From Drosophila miranda (Eukaryota > Arthropoda > Insecta > Diptera > Drosophilidae): 64,000 bases of DNA. The position numbers were made by a program, and so were the translations under genes. Of this stretch, positions 36,601 through 47,300 are shown piece after piece (the first letter of the stretch is position 1; each line of letters begins with the position of its first letter). The notes under the pieces were generated by a model. The model was not told where the DNA came from and searched no databases. It was given only the letters and a program-made list of their open reading frames with translations. The DNA is taken from contig NC_046676.1 in NCBI RefSeq assembly GCF_003369915.1, positions 8,773,501 to 8,837,500 of the forward strand, given 5' to 3'.

Positions 36601-37073
36601 CCTCAGATCTTTTCATCTTTCTGAAGTTATTGTTCTCCCTCCTTGGACCAACATCATTTATGGATGTTTAAGTTATTATGTATTTTCTTCTGGTTACGCT
36701 ACCTTTAGTCAACGCCTCGTGCTCGTATAATTTTATGGAGCGAGCAAAACCCCCAGGTAATACGGAATCGAGTGCATATCGAATCCTCTACGCTGGCAAA
36801 CATCAAACATTTGGAGGCATTTCAATAAATTTTAGTAACGCAACGCGGCCTTTGCGTAGACTAAACAAAATAAACATTTAAACAGCTTCCTCTCCCACCC
36901 GCCCACCACCGCTCTCCCATATACAACTTCTGAAGGTGTTTCGCGGGGGGGGGATGGGGGATGGGGCATCCACTATAAACAAATGAGGCGAAAAAGTACC
37001 AAAAACGAAAAGAAGGCACACATCACATCGGCGGAAGGGCCACGCAACAACAAGTTTTTAATGCATGTCGATT

Positions 37074-37078
<5 letters not shown>

Positions 37079-37111
<33 letters not shown>

Positions 37112-37112
37112 G
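37079..37112 (+). repeat. GTC/GCC trinucleotide repeat
   Basis: (GTC)n passing into (GCC)n without interruption. Not in a gene I can recognise. Confidence 0.9.
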
Positions 37113-38150
37113 CAGATCAAAGGCGAATGGCATCAGGCACGGAGGATCGGCGGAGGAGGCAGTGGATGGGATAGCACTGGAACGGAATGGGCTGTACAGG
37201 GTAGGGGCAGGGGCAGGGGTAGGGTAGGGGTGGTCGTTTAATTGCACTTGCCGCTTACTTTTTTTTGTATCTGCCCCATGCCTCATGCCTGCGCATGTGT
37301 AGTTGCCTTTGATGTGCGGTGGGCGCATAATGTTTATGCGAGCGCTATAAAAAACCATAAAATATGCATAAAACGCATAGCTTTTTCCTAGGGAAGGTAT
37401 TGGGGCGGGCCGATTGGGGCCGTACAGAAATGGAAATGGAAATGGAAATGTAAATGAAGCGATTAAGTGCAGACGCTGGCAATTGGAATGGAATTGTCGC
37501 TGGCAATGCAGAGGAATTCGTATTGACAACCGATGACATTAGGGGAAATCACATCTCCAGATGGGAGGGAACCCTTCCCTTCCATATTAACTTACTCCAC
37601 TTATTCCATGGAACTATTTCTGGAAGGGGTACAAAAAATATGAATATTTCCAAGGAATATCTCATATTTTCTGATCTCTCCTTTAGATTATTGTACTTCT
37701 GTCGTGCACGCACCCCCATGATTTCATATTCATTTAACGCAAGATTTCATACCCCTCCCAAGTATTGAGCTCGGGGAAACTTTACGACTTTCTATTGTAG
37801 GGGGGGGTTTGGGTTGGGTTGACGGCTGCTTTCGCTATAAAAAGCGCATAAAAAACTGTTGAGCATTCTGTGAGGTTTACGGCCGTGCCAAGTGGGCAAC
37901 GCAACGAATTTATGATGGTAAAGAGAGGAGACTTTTACGAGGCAAACTCCACCCCAATCCCAATCCCAATCCCAGTACCAGTCCGCACCCCCACTCTGAA
38001 GTCCGTTCCGAGTGGAGCCGCAGCAAAAAAGATATGGAAACGATTGCGCTATAAAATGGGGCTCTATGAGAGCTATAAAATATTTATTCTACTAAAAAAT
38101 AACTGTACATGGATATATACACAGAGACATACATACATACACGCATAAAG

Positions 38151-38170
38151 ATATATATATATATATATAT
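38151..38170 (+). repeat. (AT)10 microsatellite
   Basis: Uninterrupted AT dinucleotides just downstream of the otk2 polyadenylation signal. Confidence 0.9.
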
Positions 38171-38335
38171 GTAAATATAAATACAAATAGATTTATAGGG
38201 GATTTTTTTCGATTTTTCCTTTTTAGATTTTTGTTTTTTTACACTCAACAACAAAATGGAGTAACATTTGAGGGGAGGATGGGTGGGGACGAGATCATTG
38301 AAAGAAGCAAAGGGAGCAAAAGGGAGGCATCGCAC

Positions 38336-39765
38336 TCAGACAATGTCATCGGCCACCTGCGACTCCTGCTCCAGGATGGTGCTCTCCCGCAGCTTGCTCT
38401 TCAGGTTCTTGCTGGAGTTGTTGGCCTCCGTCAGGCAGGGCTCATGCTCGGCATGCTCGTGTCCGTCGCAGGTGGGCGCATGGGTGGCATCCTCTAGCTG
38501 CACCTTGCCCAGGTGGCGGCGATAGCGGTACCAGACCTTCAGGCCCAGCACCAGAACGAAGTAGAGGAAGGCCAAGCAAATGATCACAATGATGATGCGG
38601 GTGACAATTGAATTGGAGGCCGATTTGGCTGACTTGACCACCAGCAGGACATCCGCACGCTTCAGGCCAGCACTGCTGCCGATGGTGCAACCATAGCGTC
38701 CCTCGTCCTCGGCCTGGACATTCCGTATCTCCAGGGTGCCGTTCTCCAGCAAAGTGAAGCGATCCCCATCCGTGTTGTTCTCATTGAGATAGGCCAAGTC
38801 CTTGTCCCACTGAATCGTGGGCTTCGGCTCCCCAATCGCCTGGCAGTGGATGACGGCCGTTCCCGATTCGGTCACCTCAATGGGCCCCTCTGGCGGCACA
38901 CTGAACTTGGGCGCCACCACCACACTGATGGACACTGTGGCACTGATCTGGCCCTGGCTGTTCGAGGCAAAGCAGGTGTACTGTCCGCGCTGGTCGTTGC
39001 TGACCTGGCTGAAGATCAGCGTGCCATTCAGATCGGTCACGTTCACCGGCAGCGGCAGTTGAGTCTCCTGAAACGAGTATCCCATAATTAATCCGTGGAA
39101 TGGCCGCAGAGGTACCCGACCACGAGCCCGACTTACCCTCATCCATTTGACTTGCGGCGGCGGCGTTCCCTGAGCCTTGCAGTGCACTTTGCTCAGCGAG
39201 CCCAGCTCCAGATTCTTCGACGTCGGTTGCGGCACGAACTTCAGCTGCTCGATGACCTCCAGGATGCCGCTACTAGAGCTGGCAGCCATCTCTCCCTCGA
39301 CCAGCAACTGGCACTGGTATTTGCCCGCATCGCTGGCCAGAACGCTGGCAAACTGCAGAGCTCCGGTCTCCCTGTTCAGCGTGAGTCTCGCATCCTCGCG
39401 CAGCATGCTCTCCAGCTGGGGCTCGCTGGTGGTGCTGCTTGTCTGGCCCAGCTCCGCCTGACGCAGGGTCTTGTTGTCCTTGCGCCAGCGCAGAATGACG
39501 CTGCTGCTCTGGCGATACCCGTCAGGTAGCTGATATTGGCAGGGCATCTGTAGCCCGCTCTGCTCTTTGACGGTCAGCGCGGCTTGGGGACCCTTTAAAA
39601 TGCTCACATCGACCAAAGACACTGGGGAGGCTGTGTGGGGCAGGGGATGGCGATGAGAATGATGCTCGGATGAGTCAGCGGTGGCATTGTGTGTGTGAAC
39701 TCACCGCAACTACAGAAGATCAGGCTCAGAGCCAGGCAGCAGCCCAACAATCGCCTTCCGTTCAT
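38336..39765 (-). CDS. otk2: Off-track2 (Otk2), kinase-less Otk paralogue, 428 aa
   Basis: Single-pass membrane Ig protein that in D. melanogaster acts with Otk in Wnt signalling. Exons on the minus strand: 39765-39705, 39630-39137, 39067-38336 (1287 nt). Residues 1-20 form a signal peptide (RRLLGCCLALSLIFCSC) on the first exon, which joins in phase 1 to ASPVSLVDVS. Three Ig domains match the last three of Otk, with shared stretches such as VIEQLKFVPQPTSKNLEL and TIQWDKDL. A TM helix lies at about 339-363, followed by a roughly 65-residue cytoplasmic tail with no kinase domain. The intron after KWMR falls exactly where Otk has one, which supports tandem duplication. It lies about 4.6 kb upstream of the otk signal-peptide exon in the same orientation. 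Confidence 0.93.
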
Positions 39766-40529
39766 CTCGCGAGGGGAAGAATTCCTTTGGGGCTTAGTTG
39801 TTTTTGCTTTTATGATTCGTCTTGGCCCTTGTCTTTTTTTCTCTCGCACAAAACCGGTGTGCGTGCTCTTCTTTTATTTGTTCCTCGATTTTTAAAAGGA
39901 ATTTCGAATTTTTGGTTTTAGTTAACCTTCGTTTCCTTTCCGTTCGACTCGGATACGGATACACTTCACTTCACTTCTCACTGGACACGAGTGCTGTGCT
40001 GGCCGACTGGATGGCTGGCATTTGGTTTATGGTTATTTTTATGTTACGCACACGCGTCACGCTTAATTATCCTACCGCAGACGCAGAGAGCCCCGGGATC
40101 TCGTTCGCGTTTCGCTGCTGACCGACCGACCGACCTCTCGGTTCGACTTTAAAAATTAAAATGACGCGGCATCGGGGCTAATTTTCAGCTGGAAGCGGAT
40201 GGTAGCAGGCATCGGAAGGTTTGCGCATGCGCACTCGACTGCACCCAGTATTTCCCGCTATTTTCTGGGCGAATGCAACCCTGTAGGTGCCTACTACACT
40301 TTCTACTCCCAAATCGAAAGAGCAGCAAATCGGAGGACAGCGATACATTTTATTTCCTAAGTTAATAAACAAACAAAATCATCACTTTTGCTAACAATTT
40401 ATAAGTAACTATTGAGTTATTCTACTTAGCATTATATACCATTGCAATCTCTTTAATTAATCGAGCTACTTTCGTTGAGAATCTCCAGTTTGTTGGCCTC
40501 AAGGGGCGGGAGGGAGAGGAAGATACAGT
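39766..40529 (-). other. otk2 upstream region and 3' UTR of the phosphoesterase gene
   Basis: No gene seen. Right of 39766 should be the otk2 leader and promoter. The minus-strand AATAAA at 40348-40353 would terminate the phosphoesterase gene about 180 bp after its stop. Confidence 0.5.
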
Positions 40530-41889
40530 CTAAAATTGAGGTATATTGGAGACGCGGCTATAGTGCGTCTGTCGTTTGGCCACACGGAAGGGACAGCGGG
40601 TCATCATTTTGTAGACAATCGCCCCGCAGAGCACGAAAAGGCCCCAGAAGACGTAGGTGAAGAGCAGAATAAAACGGTTGGGCTGCCACAGAACCGTGTA
40701 GCTTAGATTGTAGTTCTCTAAAAGGGAAATGCATATACTTAGAAAATAACCTAAAACAGACCAGTCCAGCTTTGTACTCACCCAGCACAGCATAGCCCAT
40801 GCCAATCTTGGACTTTCCCATGCGATACGAGGAGGTGGGCACCATAATCTCCAAATAGCTGTGGTCCTGCTCCTTCAGCGCCTTCAAATCAAAATGCCGC
40901 ACTGCATTCTCATAGAAGTTGATCACCTTCGTGGAGGGGTAAATAAATATCCTGGATTCGTGCCAATGGCCAGAGAATATGATATGTGGATCCAAGTCGC
41001 TGATGACGGCCCGCAGCAGCGGTCCACCGCCAATAAGCAGAGGAGCGTGCGAGACCCCAATACGGAGCCGGTCGGCATTATGGTCCCTGTCGGGATTTGT
41101 AAAGTCCAACAGCATGCGGTTGATCTTAAAGAAGCGAATGTGATGGTCATAGTCGAAGAGGTCCTCACTCATGAACTCGTTCTCGAAGCGTCGCTGGTTC
41201 GAGTTGGAAATGTAGTCGCCATTCTCGCCGCCTATGTCATTATCCCCCGGCACATGGACGCGCTGAAAATAGGCAGATATCATGCGGAACTTAAAGGTAT
41301 GGTATTGCCAGCAGGACACTCTCTGAGCTGAAGGGATTTTGTTCATACTTTACGGAATTTCTTGCTCTGATAGATGCGCCGAAAGCGCTTTACATATTGC
41401 TTATACTCCTGCGCCGTGGCAATGTTGCCTTCGTCTAGCAAATCCCCCAGAAACACGATTATGTGCGGCTGGGTAAAGGCCACGGCGCGTTCAAAGGTCT
41501 TTTGCAGATATCTATCCGAGTCGTAGCGAGCCAGCGGACTGTGGGACGAGCGATCATAGGAGGTGCCTAAGATCTGCGGGTCTGAGATGAGCAACAGGCG
41601 TGTGCAATTATCTATGGAAGAATTCTGTGTGTAAATTATGCGAGTTTATTTTTAGGAACTGGGCTAAGAAGCTTACCCAGTTTGCAATCGATTTGGTGCC
41701 AGCTCGATTGGGCCATGTAGTAGATGAGAAACTCGTTGAAGAATATCAGCAGCAGAGTCAGCACTACAAAGCCGCGGCATACTAGTCTGTTGGACGGGGA
41801 AATTAAGCCATGACTTTAATGAATGAAAGTAACTCTCTTCACATCATGGGATTCGATTTATACCTATTAACTACGCGCAAAGAAGCCAT
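40530..41889 (-). CDS. Membrane-anchored metallophosphoesterase (PGAP5/MPPE1-like), 355 aa
   Basis: Calcineurin-like phosphoesterase with an N- and a C-terminal membrane helix. Exons on the minus strand: 41889-41864, 41786-41677, 41611-41349, 41262-40782, 40717-40530 (1068 nt). The metal-binding motifs are in order: SDPQILG, GDLLDEG, PGDND (in place of GNHD), SHAPLL and SGHWHES. TM1 lies at about residues 11-33 (FVVLTLLLIFFNEFLIYY) and TM2 near 310-330 (ILLFTYVFWGLFVLCGAIVY). Vertebrate MPPE1/PGAP5 trims the GPI glycan in ER exit sites. Drosophila has PGAP5 (CG8455) and Mppe (CG8889). I lean to Mppe because its CG number is close to those of otk and otk2, but this is weak evidence. The first exon codes for only MASLRVVN plus two bases. 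Confidence 0.88.
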
Positions 41890-41916
41890 AATGCAGTCGA
41901 GCTGTGCGCTATTCTA

Positions 41917-41924
41917 TATCGATT
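41917..41924. promoter_or_regulatory. DRE-like element in the divergent promoter
   Basis: TATCGATT matches the DREF site TATCGATA at 7 of 8 bases. It is 28 bp upstream of the phosphoesterase ATG (-) and about 30 bp upstream of the small open frame at 41955 (+). Confidence 0.35.
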
Positions 41925-41954
41925 CAATTAATACTTTAGGTTTCCTTCTTCCAA

Positions 41955-42233
41955 ATGCGTGGCATTGCGTTTGCGGCGTGGCGTCTATATTTAAACGTGT
42001 TGCATATGCAATATTTACGTAAGTCTGTTCATAATTATGCGAATGTGGAGCTGGGCTATCTGGGCATTCCCTTTTCGACGCCGCGAATCAACTATTTTGC
42101 ATCGGATGCCTCGGCATACATTGCACTGCGCTCACTAATTGGATTAGAAAAACGGAATATAACAACGTGGGGAATAGCGACTTGCAAAAGCGTAAACTGC
42201 GTCCTACCTGCACTGGTTGCTATGGCTGTGTGA
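41955..42233 (+). CDS. Possible small gene, 92 aa, unrecognised
   Basis: An open frame of 92 codons divergent from the phosphoesterase gene, starting about 65 bp from its ATG. It begins MRGIAFAAWRLYLNVLHMQY, a basic amphipathic start that would suit a mitochondrial presequence. AATAAA follows at 42328-42333, so a compact transcript is plausible. A GTAAGT donor-like site inside it (about 42018) means it could also be spliced differently. I recognise no family. It may be a real short protein or chance. Confidence 0.35.
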   Translation: MRGIAFAAWRLYLNVLHMQYLRKSVHNYANVELGYLGIPFSTPRINYFASDASAYIALRSLIGLEKRNITTWGIATCKSVNCVLPALVAMAV

Positions 42234-42341
42234 GCCATTGATTCATTCGAATTTAAATGCACAGAGGAGCGTTACTGCGACCGGCACCAGCGCTGACAGC
42301 TTCCGTAATTAAAGCGTCTAATATAAAATAAAGACTATCTC

Positions 42342-42640
42342 CTCCGATCCAAGCGCAAGAAGATTCTGTGTCTAGCTTCAACGCTGGTGTTCTCCTGCGT
42401 GCCATAGTCCATAGCCTCTGTTGATGATTCTGATTCCCAGCAGATCCCCCTCATTGTGCCATGTGAACCCTCAAGGAACAGAGCGCTAATGGAACAATTA
42501 AGATGACAATAAATACAATTCAATAAACATACGTGGGCGCTGCCTGCCTTTACCTGAGGAATTTCGCTGGCCCTGGCGATTCCAAACACAGATCCGGATC
42601 TAGTAAAGCCTGTTGTCGCAAGAAAGCTGCCCAATGACAG
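42342..42640 (-). pseudogene. Broken partial duplicate of Oseg6 exon 1-intron 1-exon 2
   Basis: Read on the minus strand, 42640-42545 matches Oseg6 exon 1 (about 58050-58147), including CTTGCGAC-ACAGG, GATCTGTG and ATCGCCAGG. A GG|GTAAG-like junction and an intron-like stretch ending GTTCCATTAG follow, then exon 2 sequence (TCTGTTC, GGGACAATGAGGGGGATC-like, CTATGGCACGCAGGA, AGCGTTGAA). After an internal deletion of about 150 bp it resumes with 24 bp matching 58500-58523. Retention of the intron shows a DNA-level copy, not a retrocopy. Small indels and substitutions break the frame, so it should not be functional. Confidence 0.85.
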
Positions 42641-42699
42641 CTTCTCTATCTTTTTATTTAATAGAATATTAATTATTTAATTTAAATTTAAATACAAAT

Positions 42700-43500
42700 A
42701 TTTTATCTAAAGTGTTTGTTGCTATTTTGCAGTGTGGCCGTGTTTCTAAAATGTGGTATTTTTGGGCTCTTAATCGATAGCCGTTTTTATTTAGCAACAT
42801 TCTGCACACATACCCTTGGGAAAAGGACATTATAGAGTTAAGGCAATGTTTGCAATCTCAACCTCCAATGAATACAGAAACTAGTCGGTCTCTGTTTTAA
42901 AGCTATCACAACTAGTATCGGGAACAGGATATATACAGGAAACTAATCAAATGCATGCATACGTCTAAAACACATAAATTTGAAAACATTTCTGTATTAA
43001 TTACGTTTTAAAATTAGTTTGGATAGGGTATACAATGACCCATACTGCGTTTGATAAGCAACAAGTCTTCAAATACCAGCAACATTGCCATGACAACATT
43101 GCAATTTTTTTATTGTTTAACGTTTTTGTTTAAACCATGTTTTAGTCAAAAGACAATAACTGGGAGTACTTAAAAGTAGTTAATCTTGCAGAAAATTTAT
43201 TCATCAATGGGATAAAACTATGTGGGCAGAGCTAAAAATCTTAGTTAGCCAGGCATTATTGAACGGAATATCAAAATCGAGCAATAGGAGCGATTACTCC
43301 CTTACGTGTTATTTGCTTTACATTTTTCGCTAAAACCTTTTTTTAGACAAAATCCAATAAAGGCAAGTATCTATAATAAACCAGTCATGTAGAAAATAGG
43401 TTCATTAAGTGGATTAAATTATCTGGGCAGGACTGCGCGATCCATCTAGCTTGTAATATTCTACGGAATATCAAAATCAAAAAATATGGTTTCCAATACC
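42700..43500. repeat. Degenerate repeat block with an internal tandem duplication
   Basis: 43129-43290 and 43323-43480 are related. Both run from a TTTTAG.CAAA start through a region ending GATAAAACTATGTGGGCAG or GATTAAATTATCTGGGCAG, then CGGAATATCAAAATC. Similar text recurs at 52535-52610 (TATGTGGGCATGGC, CACGGAATATAAAAATCGAG). No coding potential. Confidence 0.55.
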
Positions 43501-43512
43501 TGACGGATAATG

Positions 43513-43755
43513 ATTAGCCCATTGTAGACCAAGGGGGTATTTTAATATGCCACCAAAATATATGAAGAAAATGTAATCATTTTAGCGCAATTCAGGTGAA
43601 AGATATCGTAGTTTTTTTAAGTTCAGAGAAAAGTTGGCGTGGATCTACAAAAAGAACTTACCATATTTCTTGCCATTTACCTCAAGGCGTTAAACTGTTT
43701 AAATAGAGGGGGGTTAAGTGGGTTAAGTTCGTAAATCCGCGGTCATGATGGCGTG
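43513..43755 (+). repeat. Dispersed repeat, copy B
   Basis: Related to 6806-7020 through ATTAGCCCATTGT, TTCAGGTGAA and the final GGGTTAAGTTCGT block, and to 52290-52470 through ATATCGT.GT.TTTTTT and GGATCTACA. It lies between the phosphoesterase gene and pds5. Confidence 0.6.
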
Positions 43756-44329
43756 CGACTCTGCATAAATGCCCTGCAAAAGTTTTTCTTTTTTAACAAC
43801 ATACGCGCCGCTCAAAAATAACCAAGACGTTGGAACATGTGTAAATAAACGTCCATTCCAAAGTTATGTTCTTGTAGTTTGCAGTGATTTCGTTTGTGTG
43901 CACCAAAAAGAAGCGGCTGAAAATTGGCAAGGAATTGTACCGCCGCTGCCCGTTGTGAAGAAAAGTAAGATTGCCCATCAGAAATTTTCCTCTCTGCCAT
44001 TTTGCCCGTCCCCGATTAGTACAACAAGCATTATGAAAACACACTGAATTTAAATATTTTTTGTTTTGTTTGTCGAAACGAGGAAAACACTGCAAACGTG
44101 CGAGTGTGAGTGGAGTACGTGTACGTGTAAGCGAGAACGTATGCGTGAGTGTGGCTGTGGCAATGCCACCCTCCGATTTGGCACTGCTATTTGTACATTG
44201 AGGGTCGCCTAAAATTGTTGTTGTAAAATGTGGTTTTGATGTGGAAATTCTACTACATACGAGTACACGCTTTTGGGTTTCAGATCAGCGCCTGCCGCGT
44301 TCCTTCCTGTCCGGCTTCAGTGGGTGAGA
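43756..44329 (+). other. pds5: Upstream region and probable 5' leader of pds5
   Basis: No coding feature. The sequence just before the ATG (44270-44329) ends a probable acceptor tract (GGGTTTCAG near 44282), so a non-coding first exon lying further upstream is likely. Confidence 0.4.
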
Positions 44330-47300
44330 ATGACGGACATTGTTTATCCGAACGGCTGTCGGCCATTGGTGGAAGACCTGGGCACAGACGAGCTCATACG
44401 CCGCCTTAAGGTAAGTTTTACTGAAAATCAATTAACAACGAATGAAAGTCACATTATCCTTATTGACAGACACTCGCCAATGTCCTGCAGACCATGGACC
44501 AGGATGACAATCTCTATCAACAGTATATACCATTGGCACTCCACCTGCTGGACGACTTCTTTATGCAGCATACATCCCGCGATGTCCAACTGCTGATAGC
44601 GTGCTGCATAGCGGATGTATTGCGCGTATATGCGCCTGAGGCCCCCTACAAAGAGCAAGATCAAATCAAAAGCATTTTCAAGTTTTTTATCAAACAATTG
44701 CACGGTCTAAAGGAACCCCGCGATCCGTCCTTCAAGCGTTACTTTTATCTATTGGAGAACTTAGCCTTTGTCAAGTCTTTCAACATGTGCTTCGAGCTCG
44801 AGGACTGCCAGGAAATCTTCCAAGACCTGTTTAGTACCATTTTTAAAATTGTGAAGTGAGTCTCAGGCGATTGGTTTATAACCAAGCAATTAATTTGACT
44901 ACCATTCCCTTGCAGCAATCAGCACAGTGCCAAGATCACAAACTTTTTCCTGGACGTGCTGAGTCCCCTGATAACCGAGGCTGACAATTTGTCCGTGGAA
45001 CTTCTGGACCTCTTACTGATTAACATAGTGGAACCAAATAAATCAAGCAACAGATGTGCTGCACATCTAACCGAGCAACTGCTCGCCAAGACCGGTGACG
45101 CATTGGAGTCCCCAATCAAAATGGTATGAATGAATAGTGATGTTCAGTTTATATACCAACTGAAGAAGCTCTATTTCTTCCTGCTAGTTCTTTAACCGTG
45201 CATTGGTCATGGATAAGCCGAACAACAAACTGTCTATTACAAACAAAATCTATGATATCATCTATGAGGTTAATCGCATCAATCCCGATCTTCTGTACTC
45301 CGTGCTGCCCCAATTGGAGAACAAACTACTGTCCACTGATGATGCAGAAAGGCTGAGTAAGTGATGCCACGATGCACTCTTAATATACTCGTCTATACAT
45401 GTGGATAACCTTATTCCTGACCCAACAGAAGCCACCACGTTGCTGTCGCGCATGTTCTCCGAGAAGGACTCGCAGCTGTCGCAGAAATATCAAAACCTGT
45501 TACGCACCTTCTTGGGCCGATTCTGCGATATCTCGGAGGCAGTGCGTGTCAAGTGCGTACAATCGTCCATGCATTTTCTTCTAAATCACCCACATCTGGA
45601 ACCTGATATAACGGAAAAGTTGCGCCTTCGTAATCACGATTTGGACGAAAATGTGCGCCACGAAGTGGTCATGGCCATTGTGGCGACGGCCAAGCGGGAA
45701 TTCAGCGTAGTAATAGAGGCGCCCGAACTACTCGAGATTGTGCGCGAGCGGACGCTGGACAAAAAATACAAGATTCGACGAGACGCCATGAATGGCCTGG
45801 CCTACATCTACAAAGTGGCCATCTGCGAACCAAATAGCTTGAGTGCTGATGCCAAGCAAAGAGTGGACTGGATCAAGAACAAGATACTGCACGGCTACTA
45901 CAAGGTGGGTCTGGAGGATCGCCTGCTAGTAGAGCGTTTGCTCATCACCTCATTGGTTCCCTACAAACTGGGGCCCGAGGAGCGCATGAAGAAACTGTAC
46001 CATCTGCTGGGCGATCTTGATGCGAATGCTACCAAGGCCTTTGTTGAACTGCAAAAGAATCAAATGAAGACACGCAACACGGTTAGCGATTGGATCAAGC
46101 TGCATCACTCCAAGGAGTTTACTCCCCGGGTGCTCGGTCAACTGGCTGTTAAACAGACCACCATTTCCAAGTGAGTGAAAGAATAATATAAATTATTAAC
46201 TGATGACTGAACTGAACTGTGTGTGTCGCTTGTAGATTGCTTCCCGATCCCTTGAAAGCTTCCGAATATCTCACACAATTCAGTAACAATCTACGCAAAG
46301 ATGCCCAGCTGTTGCGCTGCATCAACATTGTCCTGAAGCGCGATGTCAGCTGTCGTGAGTGTGCCGACACTATGGGCACCCTTCTGAAAAAGCTGGGCTC
46401 CCACGTTCAATCAAATCTGTACTACAATACGGTCAAGATGCTGATTGAGCGCGTGGCCTCCGTGATGGTGGATAAGGAGTCTATTGGTGTGCTGATAGGG
46501 TAAGCCAAAGTCAAGATTGAGTCTTTCATGTTACACCTAATCCTTCCCTATTCTCCGGCAGCCTGATTGACCAATGCATTCAGGGTGGTTCTATATGCGA
46601 AGAGATTGGCATATCGTCCGAGGAGGCAGGCGAGCGCGGACTCAAGCTTCTGAGTGTAAGCTAAAATATGACGCCAGGCAGCATGCACAACTGTAACCTC
46701 TTGTCTGCTTTTCAGATGCTCTCATATGTTTTCTCGGCTCACTTTTTCACCGATACCTCTTTGCGTCATTTGATCGCCTTGCTCAGCTATGAGCACGATT
46801 ATGTGGCGCCACTGGTGCTGAAGACCCTCACGCATTTGGGACGCTATCAACCGTTGATTGACGCCACGCCGGCGATTCTCAATGAGTTGGCTCCAATCTG
46901 CCGAGACTTTGCCTTAATTGGAACACCCAAGCAGGCCAAGCACGCGGTACGTTGTATTTTCGTCAACAGTCAATCGTCGGCGCCCACCGATGGAGCTGGA
47001 GGTGGCGGAAGTGCATCGACCACGACACAGACGGTGCATCCCATTTTCAACGAGATCATTGAGGCACTGCGTCTGAAGCTGACACCAAATTGCGAGCATC
47101 AGCGCACGAAAATAGTGGCCCTGGGCCACATTGCCTACAACATGCCTCAGGCGTTCCTCACACCCATCAAGAACATGATTGCCCGCCGTATTGTCAAGGA
47201 GCTGCTCATTCAGGAGGTGCCAGTGCAGCGGGACTACGATCTGCCCGACGATGCTGATTGGTGTGCCGAAGAAGATCTCCCGCCAGACACGCTGTGCAAG

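Larger units (their letters stand above)
33693..38335. other. Intergenic region between otk start and otk2 end
   Basis: It presumably contains the otk promoter and 5' UTR (right of 33692) and the otk2 3' UTR; minus-strand AATAAA at 38083-38088 suits the latter. No other gene found. A 150-codon frame at 34510-34962 shows no family resemblance. Simple repeats: GT at 36130-36150, GTC/GCC trinucleotides at 37079-37112, (AT)10 at 38151-38170, and G-rich tracts at 36943-36970 and 37203-37231. Confidence 0.55.

Noticed and set aside
23240-37231. CRISPR-like or telomeric meaning of the short G-rich repeats
   Set aside because: The units are only 5-8 bp without unique spacers and sit in fly introns; they are simple-sequence repeats.
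42335-42634. 99-codon open frame read as a gene of its own
   Set aside because: Its sequence is a rearranged antisense copy of Oseg6 coding and intron sequence, so it is listed as a pseudogene fragment.
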